The notes beneath the pieces were generated by a model, which saw only the letters and a list, made by a program, of their open reading frames with translations, was not told where the DNA came from and did not search any database. Positions 1-7,755 of a stretch of DNA of 64,000 nt are shown here, piece by piece (within the stretch, counting starts at the first letter, position 1; the number at the start of each line of letters is the position of its first letter). Source of the DNA: Bacteroidota bacterium (lineage in GTDB: Bacteria > Bacteroidota > Bacteroidia > Chitinophagales > Chitinophagaceae); the NCBI GenBank assembly GCA_018266775.1, contig JAFDZS010000010.1, forward strand, positions 307,983 to 371,982. Direction: 5' to 3'. The position numbers and the translations under genes were made by a program.

Positions 1-1
1 C

Positions 2-844
2 GATAGTACCAATAACCTTACTGAAACATTAATAGCAGAAGAATTCAGTCATCTGCCGCTTCGTTACATAAAGAATAAAGTGTCACTTGGTACACCCGAA
101 AATTGGAATTTCGCTATTTCGCTGGCTAAAGGTGATTGGATAAAACTGATGCATCATGACGACTGGTTTTATGATGAACATTCGCTGCAGGCATTTGCAG
201 AGGCGGCTGCAGGGGCAGAAGCGGACCAAAAATTTATCTATTGCGCCTTTCAAAATGTATACTTAAGTTCAGGCCAAACAGAAAAAGTTGTGAGTAGTAA
301 TTCCAGCCGCTGGCTATTACGAAAATCTCCGCTAGTGTTGTTCCAAAAAAATATAATTGGAAATCCAAGTTGTACCCTGGTGAAAAGAGAAATTGCATCT
401 GCAATATTATTCGATAAAAAATTAAAATGGATTGTAGATTTTGAATGTTATATCAGGATATTTGATGTAGCCCCCAATTGGTTATTTATAAAAAAAGTTT
501 TAGTAAATGTTGGTAATCACGATAAGCAGGTGACCAGTTATGCCCGTTTAAACCCGGTAATTGAAATTCCCGAAGCAGTGTATTTCCTCGAATGCCATGG
601 GGCAAAAACAATGAATAATATTTTTGTGTATGATTATTACTGGCGGCTGATAAGAAATTTAAATATACGGAGTGAAGAACAATTCAACCGTTACCTGAAT
701 GAGCCATGCAATTTTCATGCTCTGAATAACATCATTAAATTTCAGACACGTATTAATATCCGTATGTTGAAGATTGGAGTATTTTCAAAACTATTTATGT
801 GTATATCATTTATAGGAAATTTAGTTACAAAAAAGTCAACCTGA
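2..844 (+). CDS. Glycosyltransferase family 2, 5' end outside window
   Basis: The frame is open from the window edge, so the GTG at 80 is internal and the true start lies upstream. The visible part begins with the end of a GT-A fold: a D-S-T-N-N segment resembling the early part of GT2 enzymes, then N-W-N-F-A and the metal/nucleotide-sugar binding segment HHDDW (about 150-166). The remainder is a typical C-terminal GT2 half with no membrane segment. GT2 enzymes transfer a sugar from a nucleotide donor in the cytoplasm, usually for surface glycans. The sugar cannot be predicted. Two further glycosyltransferases and an epimerase follow on the other strand, which fits a polysaccharide cluster. 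Confidence 0.85.
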   Translation, partial: DSTNNLTETLIAEEFSHLPLRYIKNKVSLGTPENWNFAISLAKGDWIKLMHHDDWFYDEHSLQAFAEAAAGAEADQKFIYCAFQNVYLSSGQTEKVVSSNSSRWLLRKSPLVLFQKNIIGNPSCTLVKREIASAILFDKKLKWIVDFECYIRIFDVAPNWLFIKKVLVNVGNHDKQVTSYARLNPVIEIPEAVYFLECHGAKTMNNIFVYDYYWRLIRNLNIRSEEQFNRYLNEPCNFHALNNIIKFQTRINIRMLKIGVFSKLFMCISFIGNLVTKKST

Positions 845-846
845 CT

Positions 847-877
847 TTTGATTTAGCATAAAAAATTTCTATATTTA
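847..877 (+). promoter_or_regulatory. Putative Bacteroidota-type promoter
   Basis: TTTG at 847-850 is followed after 19 nt by TATATTTA at 870-877. This matches the Bacteroidota -33 / -7 consensus (TTTG, TAnnTTTG) in all but the last base. It would start transcription roughly 10 nt before the lipoprotein ATG at 895. Confidence 0.45.
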
Positions 878-894
878 CTAAAACTAACACTTTT

Positions 895-1848
895 ATGAAA
901 ACGAAATTTAAGATTTTCCTGTTTTTGCCTCTTCTTTTTTCTGTTTTTTGTATTGAAAGCTGCACAAAAGAAATTCAAAATTATATAAATAATAATTTAA
1001 CACCTCCTGCTGTTGATGCCGGAAGCCCAAGAATAATTACTGCGCCTGTTTCATTTGATACTTTAGTTGGTACGGTAATTTCTTATAATGGCCCTATTCG
1101 TGGCTACTTATGGAGTTTGATTTCAGGCCCCGGTATTCCTTCCATTGAAAGTCCGAGCTCGAGAACTACAAGAGTAAGTAATCTTGTACCAGGGGTGTAT
1201 AAATTCCAGTTTGCAGCTATAGATAGTGCAGGATTAACCGGGGTGGATACGACCAGCATCACCGTTAAATCTGATCCCAATCCAATTAAAACATTGATTG
1301 TTCAGCCCACCAACAATACCGATGAAGCTCATGTAATGCTTGTCGGAACAAGTAATTGGACAGACCCTGGCGCACCTGAATTTAATGCTTCTGCATGGAC
1401 TGTATCCGGAAACCTTTCATACAGCAGAGGTTTTTTTAAATTCAATCTCAGTACAATTCCTGCCAATGCAACAATCTTGTCGGCAAAACTTACGCTCTAT
1501 TCAACCCCAACACCATTAAATGGAAATTTGATAGATGCTAATTCAGGCTCTGCAAATGCAATGTTTATTGAGCGTATAACAAGCAACTGGTCTGCTTCTA
1601 CTGTCAATTGGAGTAATCAGCCGGGTACAGATGTGTCAACGCAGATACTGATTCCTCATACCAACCTGTCATTTTTTGATCTTGTAGATGTTGATGTTAA
1701 AAGTTTAGTTGCGCCCATGGTTAGTACAAACAATTATGGGTTTAAAATCCGTTTACAAAATGAAACGGCTTATAATATCCGTAATTTCTGTTCCAGTAAA
1801 TACTCAGATGCTGCCAAACATCCTAAATTGGTCATCACTTATCAATAA
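895..1848 (+). CDS. PKD-like / DNRLRE-domain lipoprotein
   Basis: The N-terminus is a hydrophobic signal ending in I-E-S-C (Cys at about residue 23), which fits a lipoprotein signal, so the protein is probably anchored in the outer membrane. Residues about 35-125 look like a PKD/REJ-type beta-sandwich: a W-S-L-I-S-G-P core and a closing D-S-A-G-L segment before T-S-I-T-V. Residues about 135-317 look like a DNRLRE (CBM96-type) domain, with S-R-G-F-F-K-F-N-L and the late N-W-S...V-N-W motif. Such proteins are surface adhesins or carbohydrate-binding proteins; the ligand here is unknown. It sits alone between a GT2 and a convergent GT operon, with its own candidate promoter and a strong terminator. 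Confidence 0.8.
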   Translation: MKTKFKIFLFLPLLFSVFCIESCTKEIQNYINNNLTPPAVDAGSPRIITAPVSFDTLVGTVISYNGPIRGYLWSLISGPGIPSIESPSSRTTRVSNLVPGVYKFQFAAIDSAGLTGVDTTSITVKSDPNPIKTLIVQPTNNTDEAHVMLVGTSNWTDPGAPEFNASAWTVSGNLSYSRGFFKFNLSTIPANATILSAKLTLYSTPTPLNGNLIDANSGSANAMFIERITSNWSASTVNWSNQPGTDVSTQILIPHTNLSFFDLVDVDVKSLVAPMVSTNNYGFKIRLQNETAYNIRNFCSSKYSDAAKHPKLVITYQ

Positions 1849-1869
1849 AAATATTTGAGATATTGCTTT

Positions 1870-1909
1870 AATGAAATGGGTTCAATAAATAAATTGAACC
1901 CATTTCATT
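1870..1909. terminator. Bidirectional hairpin terminator
   Basis: A perfect 17-bp stem (1870-1886 with 1893-1909) encloses a 6-nt loop and is followed on the plus side by TTTTG. It lies between the convergent lipoprotein and GT4 genes and probably serves both. Confidence 0.8.
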
Positions 1910-1953
1910 TTGTACTACCGTAGTCAGAAAATCTTTGTTGTTAATTGGGTTAC

Positions 1954-3138
1954 CTAATCATTACATGCTAAAATATTCCTGTAAAATTGATTAAAGATGT
2001 TTTCGCTGAAATGTTGCTGCGCATAATGATAGGTATTGAGGCAGATTTGTTTTTTTTGCTCAGGATGGAGGGTCAGCCATTCAACCAGTTGAAATCCTTC
2101 TTCAATTATCCCTTCTTCAGTTATGGCAGTAATCAATAAACCCGTTTGTTCATGGGCAATATAATCCGGTATTGCGTCCACTGCCGTGGAAAGGATAATT
2201 TTACCTCTCGCCATCATATCCATAACTACAAGTGGTAATCCCTCATAAGCAGAGGTAAGTATTAAAACATCAGACTGCTGGTAAATATTTTCCAGTACGG
2301 TTCTGTCTGTCACTTGTCCATACAATGTGCAGAATTGTTTGTTGGTTTCAGTAAAGTGCTGCTCAACATCACCAACAAATGAAAAATGTACAGGTAGTTT
2401 TTTTTGATTCAGCTTCTCTGCTATGGCAATTATAAGCGGAACCCTTTTTTGCGGGGCGCCACGGCCAACGAAAAGAACCTGTAGTACTGTATTGTTAACC
2501 TGTTGCAGTGGCGGAATATCAATTTTATTGTCAACAAAAAATAAGCGGTTGAAATAATCTTCGGGTAAATGATTACTCCGGTAAAGGCTTTCTGCATCCC
2601 GTTTAATTTTTAATGTACTGAATATTCTTGCATCAATCCTGCTCACAAAAGCTTGAGAATAATTAAACCAGGTATTTAAATGGCATAACTCCACAACTTT
2701 TACTTTTGAGGATACATGCGGAACTACTTTATAGAAATACAGCGACTCGCCGCCGAACATAACCGGCTTTTCCGCGGCATTAATCCAGGATGCTAACACC
2801 CCCCTGTAAAAAATATTTATAAAATGATACAGTTTGTGATCAATTTGTTTACTCAAATCAATACAGTCGGCGCCATTAATGGAAGTAAATAAATGTAAAA
2901 ACTTATTATTTTTTGGAATTTTAGAAAAAATAATAAGTGGGCAAACTTCTTTTATACAGTCAGCAATTTCAGCATTTACTTTTATACTTCCTCCAATATC
3001 AGCAGAAGGGAAAAATAAAAAATGGGTATATTTTTTTGGAGCCCGCTTTAACTTGCCGTAGATTTTTCCAAGCATTACTATCGGGAAGATGAAAAAATAT
3101 TCAATCCTGAATTTTAATATGGCCTGTTTGTAGGTCAT
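1954..3138 (-). CDS. Glycosyltransferase family 4
   Basis: This 394-residue GT-B fold enzyme has a Rossmann-like C-terminal half starting at F-V-G-R-G-A-P-Q-K-R (about residue 225). The donor-binding segment is S-A-Y-E-G-L-P-L-V-V-M-D-M-M (about 300). In the usual E-x7-E motif the second Glu is Asp here, a conservative change. Such enzymes transfer sugars from nucleotide donors to growing surface glycans at the inner face of the membrane. Its start overlaps the stop of the upstream epimerase by 4 bases, which indicates translational coupling. The sugar specificity cannot be read. Confidence 0.85.
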   Translation of the reverse strand: MTYKQAILKFRIEYFFIFPIVMLGKIYGKLKRAPKKYTHFLFFPSADIGGSIKVNAEIADCIKEVCPLIIFSKIPKNNKFLHLFTSINGADCIDLSKQIDHKLYHFINIFYRGVLASWINAAEKPVMFGGESLYFYKVVPHVSSKVKVVELCHLNTWFNYSQAFVSRIDARIFSTLKIKRDAESLYRSNHLPEDYFNRLFFVDNKIDIPPLQQVNNTVLQVLFVGRGAPQKRVPLIIAIAEKLNQKKLPVHFSFVGDVEQHFTETNKQFCTLYGQVTDRTVLENIYQQSDVLILTSAYEGLPLVVMDMMARGKIILSTAVDAIPDYIAHEQTGLLITAITEEGIIEEGFQLVEWLTLHPEQKKQICLNTYHYAQQHFSENIFNQFYRNILACND

Positions 3139-3833
3139 GCGTGCCGGGAATAATATTTGTGCAGCAAAATTGATAAATAATTTTCAGGAAATGCAATATT
3201 AAGGCTGTCGAGGATCGTCCGTATGAGGGCAATATCAATTTCAAAATTGCTGCCTGAATCAATAAGTGTATAATTTCCTTTTTTACCACAGAATTGTTCT
3301 ATCTCACTTACAATTCTGCTGACAGCATAATTCACCGGGTTTGCAATATTTACTATTTGATTGATAAAAAGTTTTTGATCCAGTATGGTATGAATAATGC
3401 GGTAGACATCATCAATATCAACCAGGTTCCTGTAAGCATGTTTCCATAAGTTGAAATGAATTTGATTTTCGATACAGTTAAACAGGAAATTCAAAATGGT
3501 GTTTGGATTACCCGTACTTCCTGCAACATTCGATATCCTGAAAATATGATAAGGGGAATGCGAAGAAGCGATTATTTTTTCAACCGCAAGTTTATGCCGG
3601 ATGTACATAGAAGCAGTTTCTCCGGGGTCATATATGCTGCAGGTGCTGAAGTAAACAAGTGCCCGGCCTGGATATTCATTTACGTATTTCGATACCAGTT
3701 GCAGTTCTCTTTCATAATCCTCCTGCCGGGTGCTTTTTGAATTGGATACGCCCGATGCCAGGATAATATAATTATCGTTGCCGTTATACTCAGCCTGAAA
3801 TCTTTTCCCTATTAATCCATTGCCAACTACCAT
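3135..3833 (-). CDS. NAD-dependent epimerase/dehydratase family protein
   Basis: This is an extended-SDR type protein. A glycine-rich NAD-binding turn, G-N-G-L-I-G-K, lies at residues 4-10. A Y-F-S-T-C-S-I-Y segment follows near residue 62, then Y-I-R-H-K, which would provide the catalytic Tyr-x3-Lys. R-N-L-V-D-I-D-D-V lies near residue 138. At 232 residues it is shorter than the usual 300 or more, lacking much of the substrate domain, so it may act on a small or carrier-bound substrate. It sits between two GT4 genes and presumably makes or modifies a sugar used by them. Only 13 nt separate it from the upstream gene. Confidence 0.75.
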   Translation of the reverse strand: MVVGNGLIGKRFQAEYNGNDNYIILASGVSNSKSTRQEDYERELQLVSKYVNEYPGRALVYFSTCSIYDPGETASMYIRHKLAVEKIIASSHSPYHIFRISNVAGSTGNPNTILNFLFNCIENQIHFNLWKHAYRNLVDIDDVYRIIHTILDQKLFINQIVNIANPVNYAVSRIVSEIEQFCGKKGNYTLIDSGSNFEIDIALIRTILDSLNIAFPENYLSILLHKYYSRHA

Positions 3834-3846
3834 TACTGCTTTTAAT

Positions 3847-4974
3847 TCAATTGTTAGTTTTATTTATTGTTTCAGCGGCCTTTGCTGCAATATTGCCCCA
3901 GTAAAAATGAGCGAAAAAATCCTGCGGTATATTTTGAACTGAAACTGAATGTTTTATTTGTTCGGTGAATGTTGCCCAATCACCATCTGCTGTTATTTTT
4001 AATTTGTTGCCTGTAACAGTGGATGGAATTCCTGTTGCACCACTCTTTGAACTTACTACATTGAGGTTATACCCCAATGCCTCAACCAGTTTGGTCTTAA
4101 TACCGCCGCCATCAATGACAGGGTTAATAAAAATATCAGCACCGAGAAAAAAAAGATTGATATCCTCAACAAAACCGGCATAAATGATATTATCTATATC
4201 GCCATTTTGAAGAGCTGTATATGAAGCTGGTAAACCTTTCCCGCAGATAAATATTTTGTATTTAAAGTCCGGGGTATGCTTCAATACCGGGTTGATTTGA
4301 TTGATGATCACATCTACCGCATCAAGGTTGGGTTGATAATTGAGTGTTCCATTGAATAAGAGAATGGTAGTCTTCTCATCAATTTGAAATTGTGCTGATA
4401 GCTTTTGTTTCGCAGCAAGGCGTTCAGTGGGAGAGGGGGACTGGTTAAACGCTATGCCATAAGTGATGGTAAAGCATTTTTTTTCATCAAGTTGATACTG
4501 TTCTATGGCAAATATCCTGTCCTCATCAGTAATAAAGAAATTGATGTCTGCATGGCGATGTGTCCATTTTTCATATTGCCATAAAATTTTCCACCACCAT
4601 TTACCTATGCTTTTGAAACGCACCGCTTCTATATTGTGAGAATGTACGATGAGTTGTACCCTGCAAAACCTTTTTAATAAAATGGCCAGCCAGCCATAAT
4701 AGGGATGTTCTATGATTACATGTTTGATCTGCGCTGAACGCAGTATTCTTCTTGCAGTAAAAAAATAAAACAGGTTAATATACCTGAGTTTGCTTTCGCT
4801 GAGTACATTCAGTACTTTGTAAGTGTGTGCGCAGTTTAAGTCGTTACTCCTGGTGGTGAGGCAGGTAACAGCAGCAATTTTACCCAGGAATGAATAGAAG
4901 AAACCAATACCTTTTTGCCCACCCATTTTGGAGGGAAGAAAATTATAAGATACAATGCTTAACACTTTTAACAT
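3847..4974 (-). CDS. Glycosyltransferase family 4
   Basis: This is a 375-residue GT-B enzyme. The N-terminal acceptor domain carries an H-S-H-N-I-E motif (about residue 113), common in GT4 proteins of this phylum. The C-terminal donor domain shows N-Y-Q-P-N-L-D-A-V near 207 and I-N-P-V-I-D-G-G-G-I-K-T-K near 282, the signature of enzymes that use a small tail loop in place of E-x7-E. It is the first gene of the three-gene minus-strand operon. The donor sugar is unknown. Confidence 0.85.
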   Translation of the reverse strand: MLKVLSIVSYNFLPSKMGGQKGIGFFYSFLGKIAAVTCLTTRSNDLNCAHTYKVLNVLSESKLRYINLFYFFTARRILRSAQIKHVIIEHPYYGWLAILLKRFCRVQLIVHSHNIEAVRFKSIGKWWWKILWQYEKWTHRHADINFFITDEDRIFAIEQYQLDEKKCFTITYGIAFNQSPSPTERLAAKQKLSAQFQIDEKTTILLFNGTLNYQPNLDAVDVIINQINPVLKHTPDFKYKIFICGKGLPASYTALQNGDIDNIIYAGFVEDINLFFLGADIFINPVIDGGGIKTKLVEALGYNLNVVSSKSGATGIPSTVTGNKLKITADGDWATFTEQIKHSVSVQNIPQDFFAHFYWGNIAAKAAETINKTNN

Positions 4975-5054
4975 GAGTGCGTGGTCAGGTTATAGTTAGA
5001 TGTATTCATTAAGTTCATCAATCAGCTTACACATGGTTATCAAATCTTTTAAAC

Positions 5055-5088
5055 GGTACCGGGCATTGTTTTAACAACGCCCGGTACC
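5055..5088 (-). terminator. Hairpin terminator downstream of the YfhO gene
   Basis: A perfect 10-bp GC-rich stem (5055-5064 with 5079-5088) has an A+T-rich loop that can pair further (TTGT/ACAA). It lies 45 nt beyond the YfhO stop. The T-run on the minus strand is weak, so termination efficiency is uncertain. Confidence 0.6.
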
Positions 5089-5133
5089 AGTATGTTTATT
5101 AGTCATGAAACCCTGGTTCACAACAACAGAAAT

Positions 5134-7671
5134 CTATTCTTTGTTCCTGTCTTTTACCAGCAACACTACAGTTAAAACAATTAATAAATACAGGATGATG
5201 GTACTCCACAAAGTAATGGAATTACCAAGGTAATAAGCTTTGGGCTCAAACTTGAACACTATAGTATGCTTACCTGCAGGAATATTTAAACCACGTAACA
5301 GGTAATCAACCTTTGCATAGTCCACTTTTTTATCGTCTATATAAGCATTCCAGCCTCTGTTATAATAAATTTCACTGAAAACTGCATATTGCGGCGTGGT
5401 TGAATTGAATACATAGGTAATCAGATCATTTTGTCTATCGCTGATTTTGATTGATGCTGATGAATCGTATTGAGGGGCCGCAGTAACTGTAGCTTTAAAA
5501 CTTTGATTCAATATGGCAGTATCCCTTAAATTGGTACTATCCAATGCAAGCATCTCTTCATTGGGCGTGGCAACATATTTCAAGCCCTTTACCAGCCAGC
5601 AGGAGCCATAAGCATTGGGATTTTGTTCGGCAACAACACGGCCGGAAGGATCCTGTGCAATAAAGTATTTGGTATTCAGCATATCAAACACATTCATGTT
5701 TCCTTTGCTGATCTGGTACTCAATTAAATCCTGGTACAAACCCAGTTTTGCAGGATGATAACCACCAATTGAATTATGAAAATAAGAGGTCATGGCCTCG
5801 TTAGTAAAATTGGTGGTTTGGTTGAATACCCGGAAATTGGCATGATCCGGATCCTTTAGTATTTGCTGATCAGCAGGACTGGGCGTGAACTCTTCAGCAA
5901 CTTCATCCTTTTCTTTAAACTTGCTATAGTTCAGGTATCTCGCATCCACCATCAATTGATCAATAGTAACTAAAGCAGCAAGAATCATTGTGCCCATTAA
6001 TGGTGTCGTTTTTTTCTTGGCGATTAGTCCAACAATGATAACAGCTGCGCCAATCAATAACAGGGATCTCAACAGGTCGCCTCCGGCCTCGGTTTTCCGG
6101 TCGTCCCGCAATGCCGTCATCAAATCTTTACTTAATTGTTCCGCCTGCTGCATGACTTGTGGGTCAGCCGGTTGGCCTGGTTGGGTTCTGGAGAAACTTG
6201 AGGTGAAATTTTTCCTGATATCCGTGTCACCCTTACCGGTATAATCTGCCATCAACCAGAAAATGGCTACTATGCCTAATACAACTCCCGTTGCCGCTAC
6301 GGCTTTCTTGAATATTTTAAAAGTATTGTCCCAGTCAGTCTCACTGAATAATTGATTCACCGCTAATACTGCAAGAAACGGGAGGCAGAATTGAGGAATC
6401 ACCATAGCCATACTGGGTGCCCTGAATTTATTATACAGCGGTAAATGATCTAAAAGAAATGCATTAAAAGCCATGAAATTACTTCCCCATGCAAGCAATA
6501 CTCCTAAAATACTGGCACCAACTATCCACCATTTATGCCAGCTTTTTACATAGAATAACCCGAAAATAAATAAGAAGCATACTATTGCTCCCATGTACAC
6601 CGGGCCGCTGGTGGTTTCACTCAGGCTGCTCATACTGCCCCAGTAGGAGTATCCGTTAACCGCACCCAATGCACTTTCTTCCGGCACGCCCACTTCAGTA
6701 AATTTCTGAACCATCCTGGAGGAAGTATTGTGTTCGTCTCCTCCATTACTGCCGCCATACAAACCCGGAACCAGGATGGTAAACGTTTCCATTTTGCCGA
6801 TACTCCACCTGAGTGCATAATCTTTATCAAGGCCACCCTTTGTTTTATTATTAGTAATGCTGTCAGTTTTATCGAGTGTAAGCTGAGATGCGCCGCCACG
6901 CATGGTTTCTTTGGAATAATCGTAAGTGGGCAATATCCCTGTAGCACAAACCCCAAGGCCGAGCATGCCCGCCAATAAGGCAAGGGCAGATGCTTTTGCA
7001 AAATGCGCCAGTTGTTTTTCTTTATAAAATTTTACTGCAGCAGCAATGGCTATAGCTCCCGCAATTATGGTGAAGTAATACACAATTTGCATGTGGTTTT
7101 GCCCAATAGTAACCGCAGCAAAAAATGCAGTGATGATAAATCCTGAAAGATATTTCCTGTTATATAATAACAAAATTCCTGCTACAATCATTGGGGCATA
7201 AGCAATGCTGTACATTTTGGTGTTGTGCCCGGCAGTGATAATTACAGGATCGTATGTAGAATAGGCGTAAGCCAATGCACCAAGTATGCCTGCTACAGGG
7301 TTAGCGCCTGCACAAATACATAAAAGATAAAAACATAAACTTGCCAGGAAGAAGAAAGAAATGGGTTCGGGTAACCATAGCCTTAATGCATCCTGTATAT
7401 AGCCAATTCCTGAAGTGATTTTTGTCGTTCCTTCTATCGCAATCTGGTAAGTCGGCATTCCTCCAAACATGCTGTTGGTCCACAAAGGAAAACGGCCTGT
7501 TTTTTCTTTTACATCAAATGATTGTTTGGACATACCTTTCCATCCCTGGATATCATGCTGGTTGAGTACTTTACCTTCCAATGCCGGTTTGCAATAAAGA
7601 ATGGACACAATGGCAAAAATGGCAACTGCTATAATATGCGGGAGTGCTTTTTTAAAGAAAGACGGCTTCAT
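5134..7671 (-). CDS. YfhO family multi-spanning membrane protein
   Basis: This 845-residue protein has one N-terminal membrane helix (about 11-27), the family-typical N-Q-H-D-I-Q-G-W segment, and many further hydrophobic helices to about residue 560. A long extracytoplasmic domain follows, and one last helix ends near the basic C-terminus. YfhO proteins have a GT-C-like fold; in Firmicutes they glycosylate lipoteichoic acid. Their substrate in Bacteroidota is not established, so a role in lipid-linked sugar transfer is inference. It is isolated by terminators on both sides. Confidence 0.85.
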   Translation of the reverse strand: MKPSFFKKALPHIIAVAIFAIVSILYCKPALEGKVLNQHDIQGWKGMSKQSFDVKEKTGRFPLWTNSMFGGMPTYQIAIEGTTKITSGIGYIQDALRLWLPEPISFFFLASLCFYLLCICAGANPVAGILGALAYAYSTYDPVIITAGHNTKMYSIAYAPMIVAGILLLYNRKYLSGFIITAFFAAVTIGQNHMQIVYYFTIIAGAIAIAAAVKFYKEKQLAHFAKASALALLAGMLGLGVCATGILPTYDYSKETMRGGASQLTLDKTDSITNNKTKGGLDKDYALRWSIGKMETFTILVPGLYGGSNGGDEHNTSSRMVQKFTEVGVPEESALGAVNGYSYWGSMSSLSETTSGPVYMGAIVCFLFIFGLFYVKSWHKWWIVGASILGVLLAWGSNFMAFNAFLLDHLPLYNKFRAPSMAMVIPQFCLPFLAVLAVNQLFSETDWDNTFKIFKKAVAATGVVLGIVAIFWLMADYTGKGDTDIRKNFTSSFSRTQPGQPADPQVMQQAEQLSKDLMTALRDDRKTEAGGDLLRSLLLIGAAVIIVGLIAKKKTTPLMGTMILAALVTIDQLMVDARYLNYSKFKEKDEVAEEFTPSPADQQILKDPDHANFRVFNQTTNFTNEAMTSYFHNSIGGYHPAKLGLYQDLIEYQISKGNMNVFDMLNTKYFIAQDPSGRVVAEQNPNAYGSCWLVKGLKYVATPNEEMLALDSTNLRDTAILNQSFKATVTAAPQYDSSASIKISDRQNDLITYVFNSTTPQYAVFSEIYYNRGWNAYIDDKKVDYAKVDYLLRGLNIPAGKHTIVFKFEPKAYYLGNSITLWSTIILYLLIVLTVVLLVKDRNKE

Positions 7672-7673
7672 CA

Positions 7674-7731
7674 GTATAAAAAAATTTAGGGGACGAAGAT
7701 AATTGATTTTATCTTTCCTGTCCCCTAAATT
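7674..7731 (-). terminator. Rho-independent terminator of the beta-barrel receptor gene
   Basis: Read on the minus strand, a 12-bp perfect stem (7720-7731 with 7683-7694), extended inside by AAGATA/TATCTT pairing, is followed directly by a run of seven T (7676-7682). It lies 24 nt past the receptor stop and just before the YfhO start. Confidence 0.85.
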
Positions 7732-7755
7732 GATTGATGCAATTATGGTTGCGTG

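Noticed and set aside
1954-3138. Loss of function in the GT4 because the second Glu of E-x7-E is Asp
   Set aside because: Asp at this place is a conservative change and the rest of the donor domain is intact.
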